From the NCBI RefSeq assembly GCF_011386835.1, contig NC_088804.1:40101549-40165548 (forward strand): DNA of 64,000 nt. The letters run 5' to 3'. The notes beneath the pieces were generated by a model. The model was not told where the DNA came from. It saw only the letters and a program-made list of their open reading frames with translations, and did no database searches. The stretch comes from Chrysemys picta bellii. Lineage: Eukaryota > Chordata > Testudines > Emydidae. The stretch's first letter is position 1; the number at the start of each line of letters is the position of its first letter. Shown here piece by piece: positions 22,491 to 33,800 of this stretch. The translations under genes and the position numbers were made by a program.

Positions 22491-23639
22491 TGGAAGAAAC
22501 TGTAGGAAGCCCTCTGCCAGTTGGTCCAGAAGGAGAAGCTGGACCCATCATTCTGACCCTTGCTAATTTTTGGGGGGTGTTCCAAATACACATCCCTGCA
22601 GATTGACTTTTCCAGAAGAGAAACTCACCAGTTCAGATCCTTCTCCTTTGTATTATATTTCAAAACTTCCCTTCACCACTCAAAAAAAATAAATTCTACC
22701 CAGATGGCAGGTGAGTGGTGCATTAGCTGCCTCTCTGTTGTCCAAGGAGGTGTGTCAGTACCATCACTGCTTCCTGTCCTCCATACGGGTACATAACTGC
22801 CTACCATTGATCGTCTCCAGGGACCTACTCTTCCTCTCTTTGATCATCTCAGATGCACTGTGCCTGGGGATTGCAAAAGTGATTAACCCCCACCCCCGCT
22901 ATCTATTCTATCTATCTCACTTGTAAGGCACCTATCATTTGTATTTTGCAGCCCTGGGGCTTCAGCAGATGTGCTTTTATCACCCACCTTCAGGTGGTGG
23001 AGGTTGAATGGCAAATCCGTTTTGTTTTTTTTAATGCTGCTAATTAGAGCTCTTGCTTTACGGGTTTTACTGCTCACATGCAAACCTAGACAGGAAAACT
23101 ATTCCTGGCAAACGTCTGCCCAGCTGGCTGGGTTTTCTATGGCATTGGCTGGCCCTGGTGAAGCCAGAGAACATTACAGCTGCCTCTACTCCCTTTCTGG
23201 TCTACATTCCTCTCTCTGCCACATGGCGTTTCACACGTTCTGTCATTGGCTGCTGCTGCATTTTAACCTATTTATTACACGTTGGAAAATAACCAAATTG
23301 CTTAGTGCGAAGAGCCCTTCATCCTTATGTCACGGGCAATGGAAGGGGAGTTTGGGCTTGAACCTGAGTCTGGGCTTAGTGTAGACACTGTAGTGCTGCA
23401 GTGTAGACATACCCTCAGTTGCATGGGGAAGGGGCGTTTTAAATGGTCTCTGGATGGAAGGGGCTGGCCAAAAATAAGAGAACCTGAAGCCTGGGATGGG
23501 ATCTTTCCCCTTGTTATAGCTGGGTTGCTACCATCACTCCTTGTCTTCTCTTCACCGGTCCTAGTGATACCATCTCTCCTCTGCATTTTAGGTAACTCTA
23601 CAGTGGAATATATATATAATTGCTTTCACAACTGACCTA
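22491..23639. other. Unassigned sequence with one MITE end
   Basis: Mostly unrecognised. The piece at about 23380-23415, with AGTGTAGACA and CAGTGTAGACATACCCTC, matches the terminal inverted repeat of turtle Harbinger-like MITEs and is probably a truncated copy. Confidence 0.4.
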
Positions 23640-23860
23640 AGGGCTGCGTGATTTTGTGATCAGAGCATGGGTCAGCGAGTCAAGAATATTAGATTCTGTC
23701 TCTTGTCCTGCCACTGATTTGTGCGAGCTTGGCAAGTCTCTTAATCTCTCTGCCTCAGTTTCCCCAAGCTGTAAAGCCTGGTTAATATTTGCCTCAATCA
23801 CAGAGGTGCTGTCAGGGTTCATGAATGTTTGTACAGCCTTGGAGATCCTATTATTAGCTG
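23640..23860 (+). repeat. tRNA-derived SINE
   Basis: The core phrases GAGCTTGGCAAGTCTCTTAA, TCTCTGCCTCAGTTTCCCCA and a degraded 3' tail are in the standard order. The head near 23660 is decayed. Confidence 0.75.
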
Positions 23861-24540
23861 CCTTCCTCCATTTACTATGCTTTGGCCACCTTTGCTCTGC
23901 CCTGATCTATTACCCATCATCATCCTTCTGCAATTCCCTCACTACTAGGGAAGTGGCTGATTTCTGTACAAACTTCTGATCTGCCCATTACAATCCTCGT
24001 GCATGCTTAAGGATTGGAGTGCATCTGCTCCTCCATCATGTGCAGAGGATGATACGTGTCAGGAACGGACAAAAGATTCAGTTCTATTGGGATAAACACT
24101 CTGAAGTTGGAATTCTTATCCAGACCTCTTAGACCTGCAAAATGTGGGTGGAGGAGGCAGCAAGGTTGAGCAACTAATGTGCAGGACTGGACATCAGCAC
24201 CTCAATGTCTCAATGAAACATGCAACAAATTCCTTCATAAGAGAGAGATGCTTTAAAATCGTGCCTTAAAATAAATGCAACATGAAGGATTCCCACTCCA
24301 GAGGAAAGAGACATGGGCAGCTCTGTCTGCTTCTTGGAATGAGACAACACTAAATGTGAGGCATTAATTATCTCGCAGCACTCAAAAGATCATTGCATTA
24401 GAAAGCTCCTGTACGAATGAAATACTGACCGGTGCTGAAATAGAGTCCCAGTTGGGAACCGCTTCTTGCATTCTCTATGCAGGCAGAAAGAAAGGAGAAT
24501 TGGATTCCTGCGTGCAGAGGGAGTTCAATATTTGTTCCTA
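23861..24540. other. Unassigned sequence
   Basis: No recognised gene or repeat. Confidence 0.35.
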
Positions 24541-24650
24541 AAGGTGAGGTTTCCAAAAGCCTCTGAGAGTTAGGAGCACAATTTCCATTGACTTTCAGTG
24601 AGACTTGTGCTCCTAATTCTCTTAGATGCTTTTGAAACCAATCTCCTCCT
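24541..24650. repeat. Palindromic repeat (GAGTTAGGAGCAC type)
   Basis: Arms GGTTTCCAAAAGCCTCTGAG with TTAGGAGCACAA and TTGTGCTCCTAATTCTCTTA with GATGCTTTTGAAACCAAT flank a central CCATTGACTTTCAGTG. This is the same family as 9788-9897. Confidence 0.65.
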
Positions 24651-26815
24651 AAAGGCTTCGACCCAACATGCTAGAAAATTTCAGTTAATGCCTGTACATC
24701 GCACACCTCTCGCTGGTATGTACATACTGTGCAAGGTTTAACGGCATGATAACAGCTGCCCTAACAAGGCCTGTTGCTCTAATTCTCCATATTCAGTCCA
24801 GGCTGTTGGGTCTGAGTGTATTATTAGTTCTCTGCCCTGCTCTGGCTTCATTCGTGGGCTGTTATTACCTGAACACACTCTTGGGGTTTTTCTCTTCTGT
24901 CTCTTTGGGGAATGCTATGTTGAAGAGGTATCGATTGCACATTAAAATTCAGGCATGACACAGTCATAGGAGCTGATTTTATTCCATTTATATTGTAGCT
25001 GTTTTGATTAAATTTGGACCTAAATACTGGTGATTTGCCCCTTTCTTTTTATAAGAAAATATTCAGGTTTCCATCGTAGATAGAAAGCCTGCAAAAATTC
25101 ACTTAAGATCAGGACAGGCTTGGTCTGGATAACTAGACAGGTGCAAAACAAAACTTCAGAGATGCAACCGGAGAAAATGTTTGACTGTGTGTGTGTTGGT
25201 GACGGAATTATAGAAACACGGATATTTAAAAAAAAAGTGTTTTGAAAATTTACTATTGGGCAGAGATTTGTGCTGAGAATTACTTTTTATTATAGCTGAT
25301 TTATTACCCTGTGAAAATGGGCTTAACTCTTGGAAAAACGTATACTCCAAATACCAGAATAGCACTACCCTGTTTCCTAAGGGCCCTCCAGAATTCATAT
25401 AGAGCGTTTTCGCATAGGGTGTCACAGCTGGTTTCCACTGGACCACTTTTTGTTGGGGAAGTAGGAATCTTGGCAGTCGTAATTTTTGTTGCTCCTCCAA
25501 AGGCAGACTTGACACCGTTAATATGCCATGAAAGGTTTCTCCATAGGAATTGCACACCGTAAGTTGAGGTGTGCATATAGGATTGAAGAAGAGCTGTCGT
25601 CTTCTGCATTTTAAAACGGTTTTCGGTGTGAGGTTCTAGGCTCTGCACCCTGTATTCCCTGCACAAGCCCAAATCATTGATGTAGGTTTTCAGAGTCCGA
25701 GAAACACAATGTAGCAAAGGTGATAACAAAATGAGCTTGTTAATAACTTAATTGCAATAAAGATTTAAGATGACGCTTTGCAGATGTGTTAAATGTAAGG
25801 GCAATAACTTGCACTCTTCTCAGAGTCTTGAATGCATTAGAAAAGCAACCCATTCAGTGCCCTTTGATTGGCCCACCAGTTTGGTTAAGAAGTTCATTTC
25901 AAATGGAGTAGGTAAGGTTATAAAGGCTGCCTCTTTGTTAGCAAGACAGTATAATCCCCTTGATGAAGATGATACGACTCCAGTGGGACACTGGTTCTGA
26001 TATGAGTCCCTTTCAGGGGTGCCACTAACACGAAGGAATTGATTGTGTTTGGAGCAGGGTTAAGATAGACCAAGACAGCAAAGGAAGGACAAAATTATAA
26101 AGTGTGTCTAAGCTCCCCACCCCTATCTACACTATGTCAACATCAGGGGACTTGGTTACAATACTGATGATCACAGCTTGGATGGACCAGAGAATCTAGG
26201 CTATTATTTTTCTACTTAATGGATCCTGAGAAGCCCAGGAAGCATGGGAGAAACTGTTCTTTTTCTCTTCTGTAGTTTGGCAGAAAAGGAACATGATTCA
26301 GCTGCAGCGGAAATGTTCTTAACAGCTGCTGATCATAAAGGATTTTACAACTGATAAGAGATTAAACTGCTTGTTGCCCAGAAAGTGGAGCGAGGTGGGG
26401 AGAGGCACCTCTGTGCATCTGCAGTTGACGTGCAGTGTGGATACGTGAAGCAACAATTGGTGAAGAAGCTGTACTAAGCAGTTTTGCAGCAGAAGGCTGC
26501 GTTCCAGCTGCAGAACGAGGCCAGTTAATTTTACGAGTCATTAGTGTGGCCTTCCTTGGGAGAGGGTGAATGGTGTCAGTCTTTTTATTGATGAAAAATG
26601 GGAGCTGTCGGGCAGGTCCTATGGTGTTACACCATTGCATATGGGTATATGCATAAGATATACTTCTCTCTTTTCTAGAGCTGGTTGGGAAATTTTGACT
26701 TAGCAAAAAAATCAAAAAGTGAAATATTTCAATTCAGAAATACAACTAATGTGTGTTATGGGACTTGTTGTCCGGACGCTTCTTGCTCCCATTCCCTTCC
26801 ATGGCTGGGCTCACT
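24651..26815. other. Repeat-poor sequence, possible regulatory DNA near 25.6-25.9 kb
   Basis: No recognised repeat. A minus-strand frame of 141 codons (25304-25729) has no domain motif. The AT-rich part at about 25580-25990 is free of repeat marks and could hold conserved non-coding DNA, but nothing in it is diagnostic. Confidence 0.3.
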
Positions 26816-26925
26816 GGCTGGACTACAGCTCTCATAATGCACCAAGGTCTCCCATATTGGTGAAGGGAGGCTGTGCAGCGTGGGAGTCCCTGTTAATGGT
26901 GCATCATGGGAGATGTAGTCAGGCT
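26816..26925. repeat. Palindromic repeat (CATCATGGGAGATGTAGTC type)
   Basis: GGACTACAGCTCTCATAATG with CACCA and GGTGCATCATGGGAG with ATGTAGTC are imperfect reverse complements about 55 bp apart. This is a known type of short foldback repeat in reptiles. A second partial motif, CTATAGTTCTCATGAG, follows at about 26960. Confidence 0.55.
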
Positions 26926-26979
26926 GGGGAGCCCATAGAAAAGAATGGGGACAACTGAACTATAGTTCTCATGAGCCAC

Positions 26980-27185
26980 TGTGGCAGCATATAAAATACA
27001 AATATCTTGATTTTTGGTTGAAATATTTTGTTTTTTGGCAGAAAATTGAAATTTTTGGAGTTTCAAGCATTTACTTTTTTTTAACAAAAACCTGACACTT
27101 TCCATAGAAAGCAAATGCTTTTCATGAAGAATTTTGTTTTGCTGAAAACCCAGTTTTCCATCAAAAAACAATTTTGCCCAGTCCT
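26980..27185. repeat. A/T-rich repeat with GAAATTTTT and TTTTCC motifs
   Basis: Runs such as GAAAATTGAAATTTTTGGAG, AACCCAGTTTTCCATCAAAA and multiple TTTTC/GAAAA alternations match an abundant reptile AT-rich MITE-like repeat. Similar pieces lie at about 37080-37330, 39240-39545 and 62930-63270. Boundaries are uncertain. Confidence 0.5.
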
Positions 27186-27289
27186 ACTCTTTGATTCCTT
27201 TGTTGGCGTCACTGTGGGCAGGCTGGATTGAGGAAATGGGTTTTACATTTCCTTACAGCATTGCTGAGATCTGCATGCATCCTGATCTC

Positions 27290-27590
27290 TTCTAGGAGTG
27301 AGTTTCAAATTTCTGGGCCAGTTGCTGAGAAAACTCCATATTGTGCACACATGAGCTTCATTCTTGAATGCAGTCCCTGTGGAATACAGAGGTCTTGGGA
27401 GGTCATAATTGCAGACAGAGGGGTGGCCTGTAGCTTACTAGAGCCAGTCTCATAAAAGTCTTTGAAGATGAGGACTTTGAATTTGAGTAGATATTCAATG
27501 GGAGGGAGGCAGTGCAGAGAGCAGAGTGCTGGGGTGTTGTGTTGGGCAGATTGGTTGCTGGTTCTAAACCACCAATAGCTCTTTTTAAAG
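27290..27590 (-). mobile_element. L2-like LINE C-terminal remnant
   Basis: The minus-strand frame (within 27305-27685) contains LHCLPPIEYLLKFKVLIFK and ends near GVFSATGPE. Both match the conserved C-terminal region of L2-type non-LTR proteins, which usually reads LHWLPVeYRIKFKVL and GDRAFSxAAPxLWN. The plus strand shows the non-coding equivalents such as GAGGACTTTGAATTTGAG. The copy is truncated and dead. Clade assignment to L2 is from motif recall. Confidence 0.7.
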
Positions 27591-28071
27591 GTCACTGGTT
27601 TCAAACCTACATGTGACCTTGTGTGTTTTTTACTGTTTTTAAAATAAAGGAAAGCTACTGATGCTTCATGGAGAATTTTAAACAAGTTTTCTTTAGAGGC
27701 AATTCAGCTGTAGACACTTCCATGGAAAGAGCAACTTTCTTTATTATGGGTCCTATCTTGACTTCAATAGGCACTTGGCCCAAGGGAAGACTCAGGGTTG
27801 GAATCCATCAGAGCTTATCGGGTCATTATATCCCATGATGTGGATACCTTGTCTCAGAAGTGTTTGCTTGGGGAAATGGATATTCAGTAACATCACACAC
27901 CAGAGAATCACATCTTCAGGTGAGAGATAAACACGATGAGCAGATAGTCATATAAGAAAGAAAGAAGATGCTTTCACACCCAGTAACCTTAGCAATAGAG
28001 AACAAGGGAAGAGAAACTCAGAAGGTGCAAGGTACGGTATATCAAAAGGAGTGGTCCTCAGCTATGAACTA
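27591..28071. other. Unassigned sequence
   Basis: No recognised gene or repeat. Confidence 0.35.
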
Positions 28072-28130
28072 AGGGCCTGATCCAAGTCTTTCCATTGACT
28101 TCCATGGAAGTTGGATTGGACTCTGCGCTG
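28072..28130. repeat. Short palindromic repeat (GGGCCTGATCC type)
   Basis: GGGCCTGATCCAAGTCTTTC with CATTGACTTCCATGGAAG is the half-palindrome also seen at 4705-4782 and 31911-31988. Confidence 0.55.
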
Positions 28131-28204
28131 TTTGGTCATGTCAGGGGTCTGGAGTAGCAGTAGGCTGGAGACTAGATCTGACAGCAGGCTTAGTTCATAA
28201 ATTT

Positions 28205-28372
28205 TTGCAAGACTTTTGCCAGAAGCTGGGAATGGGCAACAGGGGATGGATCACTTGATGATTGCCTGTTCTGTTCATTCCCTCTGAGGCACCTGGCATT
28301 GGCTACGGTCGGTAGACAGGAGACTGGGCTAGATGGACCATTGCTCTGACCCAGTCTGACCATTCTTAAATG
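28205..28372 (+). mobile_element. CR1 LINE 3' end, CACCTGGCATTGGC subfamily
   Basis: Contains GCCAGAAGCTGGGAATGGGC, GGATGGATCACTTGATGATT, GCACCTGGCATTGGCTACGG and CTGGGCTAGATGGACC, ending CAGTCTGACCATTCTTA. The very similar copy at 33088-33247 supports a shared subfamily. It is non-coding 3' sequence only. Confidence 0.85.
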
Positions 28373-29511
28373 GGCACCTCTCTTTTCTACCAGCTTGAAT
28401 GATGGAAATATCAAGGGCTCAGCTCTTCTCTTGAGATTTCTGGCTGAATTTGATAAAGTATAGCCCTTTTTGATGGTTTTGGCTCTTTCTTAGAACCAAA
28501 ACTATTGACAGGTTCAGGCCTGGAGACTTGACGTTCAGATCTGAGGTCCTGACTCTGCTGTGTTCAAAACAGAATGTCTTTCACAAGGCTCCCGTTGTCC
28601 CTTTAATCTGCAGCGCAGCCGCAACATAATGCATTTCTTCATAAATGTGCTGTTGGGCTTATCCTTGAGGTTTCATGCACTGTACATGACATCTACACTC
28701 TGTACTAGGTCTTGCTTGTTTCGTATGGTGCCTTGGGATGTCAGGCATGCAACACAGAGTAAAAATGTTATTGTATTGTATAGAGCGGCCTTTGATTCAA
28801 CTCTTCTTTGCCTTGTGTGTACAGGGACTCCCCCGATAGAAACTTAACTTTGAATTTTGAGAGTCTCTAGCATTTGGGGGAGGGAACTATCACATTCTTT
28901 AATTTTTTTCTTAACTGATTGCTTCCCATGCCCCCCTCACCCCCCAACTCCAGATTAATGATATTTTGCTGTGGGCTCCCGGATATTATGATGAAGTCTT
29001 TTCCTGTCTGATCTGTAACTTACCTTCAAATATTAAGGACCTGATTTTGAGTGATGCAGCCACGGGAGGATGACCAGATGTGGTTTTGTGCTGTCTGGAT
29101 TCTGACCTGCTCCAGGGGCCAGTGCAATCTGTGGCATAAATTAACCCACTGCTCGGTGTTGGTCAAATTTATGGCAGCCTCCTGAGGGCTGGCTGGAGGC
29201 TGCATCACTGCCTGAAACCGCGGTAGCAGCATGTACCCCATGCCCATGCAGCGTCTGCACCAACGGAAACTGGCTCCAGCCCCCTGAGGCATCTTCCTGG
29301 TCCCAGTGTGTTGCTAGAGCAGAGTATAGGGCTGCATAGGGAATCTCTCCCAATGGAAATTGTGCATGCTCCAAATCTCTGAAAACCAGGCCTGAAGGCT
29401 TTTAAAGAAAAACCAGAGGTGTTGTCTGCAGTAATTGAAGGAGTAAGACTAAGCCATGTGATGGGGAATGTCTCTAAGGGGGTTTCAAACCCTTCCTCCT
29501 GCTTCTCCCCC
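28373..29511. other. Unassigned sequence
   Basis: Overlapping short frames (28560-29585) have no domain signature. The part around 28640-28780, ending in CCTTGGGATGTCAGGCATG, may be a decayed retroposon tail. A palindromic-repeat fragment may lie at about 29060-29200. Confidence 0.3.
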
Positions 29512-30187
29512 CAGGGCCGCCCAGAGGAGGGGCAAGTGGGGCAATTTTCCCCGGGCCCCAAAGGGGCCTCGCGAGCCCTGGCCAAGAATCCCTTCCCTGG
29601 CTATTCACTCAGCGGCGGTCCAGGTCTTCGGCGGCACTTCGGTGGTGGGCCCTTCAGCCGCTCCGGGTCTTCGGCGGCACTTAGGGGGCGGGCCCTTCAG
29701 CCGCTCCGGGTCTTCGGCGGCACTTAGGGGGCGGGCCCTTCAGTTGCTCCGGGTCTTCGGCGGCACTTAGGGGGCGGGCCCTTCAGTTGCTCCGGGTCTT
29801 CGGCGGCACTTAGGGGGCGGGCCCTTCAGCCGCTCCGGGTCTTCGGTGGCACTTAGGTGGCGGGCCCTTCAGTCGCTCCGAGTCTTCGGCAGCACTTCGG
29901 TGGCGGGCCCTTCAGCCGCTCCGGGTCTTCGGCGGCACTTAGGTGGTGGGCCCTTCAGTTGCTCCAGGTCTTTGGCGGCACTTAGGGGGCGGGTCCTTCA
30001 GTCGCTCCGGGTCTTCGGCGGCAGGTCCTTCAGTGCTGCCGAAGACGCGGAGTGAGTGAAGGACCCGCCACCGCAGCAGACTCGGAGCGCCGCCCGGTGA
30101 GTACAAGCGCCGCAGCGGGTGGCACCTTTTTTTATGTCCGCTCCCCCCGCTTTGCCCCAGGCCCCCTGAATCCTCTGGGCTGCCCTG
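29512..30187. mobile_element. hAT-type transposon with an internal 43-bp minisatellite
   Basis: The left end CAGGGCCGCCCAGAGGA and right end TCCTCTGGGCTGCCCTG are inverted repeats. Flanking octamers TCTCCCCC (29504-29511) and TCTCCCAC (30188-30195) differ at one base. Inside, a 43-bp unit repeats in strict register from 29615 (starts at 29658, 29701, 29744, 29787, 29830, 29873, 29916, 29959 and 30002), nine full copies plus a partial tenth. Its core is TCTTCGGCGGCACTTAGG. Around 30031-30100 a partial inverted copy occurs. Because 43 is not divisible by three, the array is open in several frames and gives spurious proteins. No transposase is encoded. Confidence 0.88.
29615..30033. repeat. 43-bp tandem repeat array
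   Basis: Nine full units and a partial tenth, each near CCGCTCCGGGTCTTCGGCGG plus CACTTAGGGGGCGGGCCCTTCAG. Units vary at the first two bases (CC, TT or TC) and at AGGGGGC/AGGTGGC, so some unit types recur and suggest segment duplication within the array. It lies wholly inside the hAT-type element. Confidence 0.95.
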
Positions 30188-30195
30188 TCTCCCAC

Positions 30196-30781
30196 CACAC
30201 CCCCAGGGCTAGTGCTGTCTCAGCTCCTAGCAATGGGAGCAAGTCAGTGAGGGAATCTGCTGAGGTCAGTTAAAAGCACAAGAGCTGAATGGAGGTGAGA
30301 GAGCGGTGCCTGGCTTTCTCCTCTTGGTGGTGTGCTTGACTGATTGCAAGAGCTGGGCTGTGTGCTGCTCCGGAGGGAAGGGATTCTGTACGAGCTGGCA
30401 TGCTGGTGTCACTGAGACTGTGATCTTGTTTCTCAGTTAATAACTCCCTAGCTGGGCTAGATGGGCCTTCTGGGATGTCTTGTATTGGTGCCAGTAGGCT
30501 GACCACCTGTTCAAGCCACCTGGGAGCTAACTCCTAGCTCAACAAGCAAATTTACCATCTCTTTTGTGGCCTGGCCCTTCTTACATTAACCTGCGGCATG
30601 GAACTTCGCACATATTCCCAGCTATGTAACCCAACTTTTTGACACCAAAGATGTTTACAGAGAACATTGCAGCCTGCTCTGGGATGTAGCGTGTCAATTG
30701 TTTAACGGCCCACAGAACCCCTGACTGTCTACATAGGCAGTAAAAAAAAAACCTCTGAGCTTAGCAAATGATTGAAGGCTA
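30196..30781. other. Unassigned sequence
   Basis: No recognised gene or repeat apart from a poly(A) tract near 30744. Confidence 0.35.
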
Positions 30782-30945
30782 TGGGGGTATTTATTACCCC
30801 TCGTTTTACAGATGTGCCCTATAGGGGAGCTAAGGCAAGAGGGCAAATGATCTACTGAAGGCCATGTGACGAGTCCTCCTAAGAGTGGGATTTGACATCT
30901 ATAGACCCTGGCTCCCACTTCTATGCTTAGCCCATACCCTTGTCT
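30782..30945 (-). repeat. tRNA-derived SINE, decayed
   Basis: Minus-strand SINE: the reverse of the 3' region (TTATTACCCCTCGTTTTACA) is followed by a decayed core and AGAGTGGGATTTGACATCTA at the head side. It is strongly diverged. Confidence 0.55.
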
Positions 30946-31704
30946 GATATTTAGCTAACTGGTCTGCAATTTACTGGTGTATGCCTGTGATTTTTGATCT
31001 TCTGTTTGTTTAAGGAATGCTATCTTGCTGGACGCTTCCCATGGTATTGCATCCAAATTGAGTAACCTTTAGATTTGCTAAACCTCTCCAATTTCTCCAC
31101 CAGCTATTGTCTGAAAGCACTATTTAATGCTAATCCTTTGGGCCTGGGGCTGTGAAATCTCATCATAGAGCCAACTGTGACCCTATTTCAGAGAAATATT
31201 CTCTACTTTATAGCAAAATAGTGATCACTTTTCCACTCTGTCCCTGCAAGAAACTCTCCCAGTCCTAGTGTTTTGATGCGGTTTAAAGGTGTGTCCGTAT
31301 TTTTCTCCCCACATGTCTCTCTTTAGCTTTCAAATGTTGGCAGGTGGACTTGGTGAGCCTCTAAGTTTTATCATTGCCAGATGTCGATATTTATCCTCCT
31401 TTTGTTTTCCCGATCTTGTGTCCCTGTAAATCTGATTTTAGGACAACAGCTTTCTTAAACTTAAATAATTACGTAATGTCTCTGCTATTTACCACACTTA
31501 CCTTCTTCTTCACTGTCGCTCTGGAGAGGGTCCGCTTTCTTTCACTAACGGTTGTCCATTTTTTATAGCAATAAAACCAAAACAAAAATACCCCCACACC
31601 CACTGTTGCTCCTAGTGAACACAGGTGGATGTTGAACAAAACGCACATGTGTGAAACTTGGTTGACTTGCACACTCCTGTTTCCCACTCGCTCTCGTGGT
31701 TGGG
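30946..31704. other. Unassigned sequence
   Basis: No recognised gene or repeat. Confidence 0.35.
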
Positions 31705-31910
31705 AGACAGCGTGATCCATGAGACAAGGCACTGGACTGGGAGCTAGGAAGTCTGAGTTCTCTTCCCAGTTCTGTCGATGAGCTGCTGTGTGACCTTGGA
31801 CAGGTCACTTCAGCTGTCGGTGCCTCAGTTTCCCCATCTACAAAATGGGACTGAAATGACCTTCTCTCTTTTTGTAAAATCTGTGAGATCTAGGGCTGAA
31901 AAGTGCTCTA
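31705..31910 (+). repeat. tRNA-derived SINE
   Basis: Head CAAGGCACTGGACTGGGAGC, core GTGTGACCTTGGACAGGTCA, then GTGCCTCAGTTTCCCCATCT and AAAATGGGACTGAAATGACC. All parts are in order, with a short decayed 3' tail. Confidence 0.8.
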
Positions 31911-31988
31911 CGGCCCGATCCAAATCCCATCCGAGTGAATGGAAAGGCTCCCATTATTTTTTAATGGGGTTTGGCGCAGATCCCATAA
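31911..31988. repeat. Short palindromic repeat (GGCCCGATCC type)
   Basis: GGCCCGATCCAAATCCCATC with GGGTTTGGCGCAGATCCCAT around AATGGAAAGGCTCCCATT. Same family as 28072-28130. Confidence 0.5.
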
Positions 31989-32074
31989 TAGCTAAGCATT
32001 TTATTAATTCACTCTTTTTTTACCTTCATTAGCACGCCCACAGCTTCCATGCCGCTTCTTATAGCTTAGATTCT

Positions 32075-32362
32075 TCATAGATTCATAGATTCTAGGACTG
32101 GAAGGGACCACAAGAGGTCATCGAGTCCAGTCCCCTGCCTATGGCAGGTCCACTGTCTAGACCATCCCTGATAGACATTTATCTAACCTACTCTTAAATA
32201 TTTCCAGAGATGGAGATTCCACAGCCTCCCTAGGCAATTTATTCCAGTGTTTAACCACCCTGACAGTTAGGAAATCTTTCCTAATGTCCAACCTAAACCT
32301 CCATTGCTGCAGTTTAAGCCCATTGCTTCTTGTTCTATCCTTAGGGGCTAAGCTGCCCTCAT
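32075..32362 (-). mobile_element. CR1 LINE 3' end
   Basis: Starts with the reverse 3' tail TCATAGATTCATAGATTCTA, then GGACTGGAAGGGACC and GTCCAGTCCCCTGCC. It ends within the reversed C-terminal coding region (CCCTAGGCAATTTATTCCAG). It is the same subfamily as 21640-21986 and 54523-55728. Confidence 0.93.
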
Positions 32363-33087
32363 TTCTGACTGTACTGAAGTGAAAACTCTCGATCAGTTAT
32401 AAATGAATAGTTTAATGAATTCTTTCAGCCTGTCCGTCTCAATGTGGTAAAAGTGCTCTAGGCTGACCTTTTACAGTTGTACATTCTTATAGGGATCCTT
32501 AATTTTCAGACAATACAACCACACACCAAAGTGGAAGCCACACACCTAACTGGAATATGGGCTCCCCATGGGAGTTAGGCACTTCTGAATATCCTAACCA
32601 GCATCTAGCTGCATCTTTAGGCACCTAAATACCTTTGAAAACCTGCCCCAAAGTTCTTTCTGTTTAAGGTTCCTCTGTTGGCCCTAGGGCATCTTTGCAA
32701 ACCTTCCTTATGGCTTTCTGGAAAGTAGCTGGTGTCAATTTTAATCCATCAAAATCATGTTTAATTAAAGTCACCTGATGCAGATATTTCCCATTCCTTC
32801 AGTGTTTGCTTTTGAAAGTACAATATGCTAGCACACTTGTATTGTGGAGTCTAGCAGTTGGAGAACACAAAAACAGCTCTAAGACATAAGTGGCAGCAAT
32901 TGTTTTTTCATAGGAACCCACGGCAAAGCTCTCCCTAGCTACCTCAGACCATGCACACATTCAAGCTGCCTCCGGTATCATGTCCCAAGTTCGCTTTCTC
33001 TGAAGTTTGTCTGAGTATAAGAAAGATTGGGCCTTCTTCAATGTGTTATGGTATCCCTAGCAGCAGCTTCTGTAATGGTGTTTGCCT
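32363..33087. other. Unassigned sequence with a palindromic repeat at 32515-32650
   Basis: The piece at about 32515-32650 holds CACACCTAACTGGAATATGG, GGAGTTAGGCACTTCTGAAT and TTTAGGCACCTAAATACCTT, the same palindromic family as 9788-9897. The rest is unrecognised. Confidence 0.45.
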
Positions 33088-33247
33088 TTGTTTGCCAGAA
33101 GCCGGGAATGGGCGACGGGATGGATCACTTGATGATTACCTGTTCTGATCATTCCCTCTGGGGCACCTGGCATTGGCCACTGTTGGAAGACAGGATATTG
33201 GGCTAGATGGACCTTTGGTCTGACCCAGTATGGCCATTCTTATATGA
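33088..33247 (+). mobile_element. CR1 LINE 3' end, CACCTGGCATTGGC subfamily
   Basis: Very similar to 28205-28372: GCCAGAAGCCGGGAATGGGC, GATCATTCCCTCTGGGGCAC, CTGGCATTGGCCACTG, GGGCTAGATGGACCTTTGGT, ending TATGGCCATTCTTATATGAA. Confidence 0.88.
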
Positions 33248-33800
33248 AATTTTCACTAAGCCCATACCAATATGATAACTAGAGGACACGTGCTTCTTTC
33301 AGAACAACGTTCACTTCCAGGCAGGCTCTCATTTACTTTGGTCTTGTTTCCATTGTTGGGTTTAGTGTGCGGGCGCAGGTTGTGACTGGTGATACGCAGG
33401 TCAGACTAGGTGATCGGGCCTTAAACACTCGCTAGAGAAAACAAAATCCCCATCTTTGAGGATGGTGCCCAGGGAGGAAGGATGGTCTCAGAGCTGATGC
33501 ACAGGGCTGGGTACTCAGAGAGCTCAAGTGAAATTCTGCCTCTGTGGAAATGAACAGCAAAACTCCCACTGGTGTCAGTGGGGCCAGGATCTCACCCCTC
33601 AGTCCTGTTCCTCATTCTACCATTGACTGTGAAAGTAAATTGTTTTCCCAGTCTGAGCTTCAGTTTCCCCATCCATAAAGTGGACACAATAATATAACTT
33701 GAACCCATAACGTACAGGAGAAAATCCAGCCTGGCCCTAAGGGTGAGACTCTGTAGAGCACAGACAGTGGTGAGACTTTACCGCCCAAACATTCTTTTGG
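33248..33800. other. Decayed retroposon bits and unassigned sequence
   Basis: A CR1-like tail fragment, GTCAGACTAGGTGATCGGGC, lies at about 33400. A palindromic-repeat fragment (CAAAACTCCCACTGGTGTCA) is near 33560, and a SINE core fragment (TCAGTTTCCCCATCCATAAA) near 33660. None is intact. Confidence 0.4.

Noticed and set aside
29615..30033. CRISPR-like direct repeats
   Set aside because: Units are contiguous without unique spacers and lie in a vertebrate transposon. This is a minisatellite.
29419..30055. Several Arg/Ser/Gly-rich open frames in the 43-bp array
   Set aside because: The 43-bp period rotates through all frames and has no stop in several of them. The frames are an artefact of the minisatellite.
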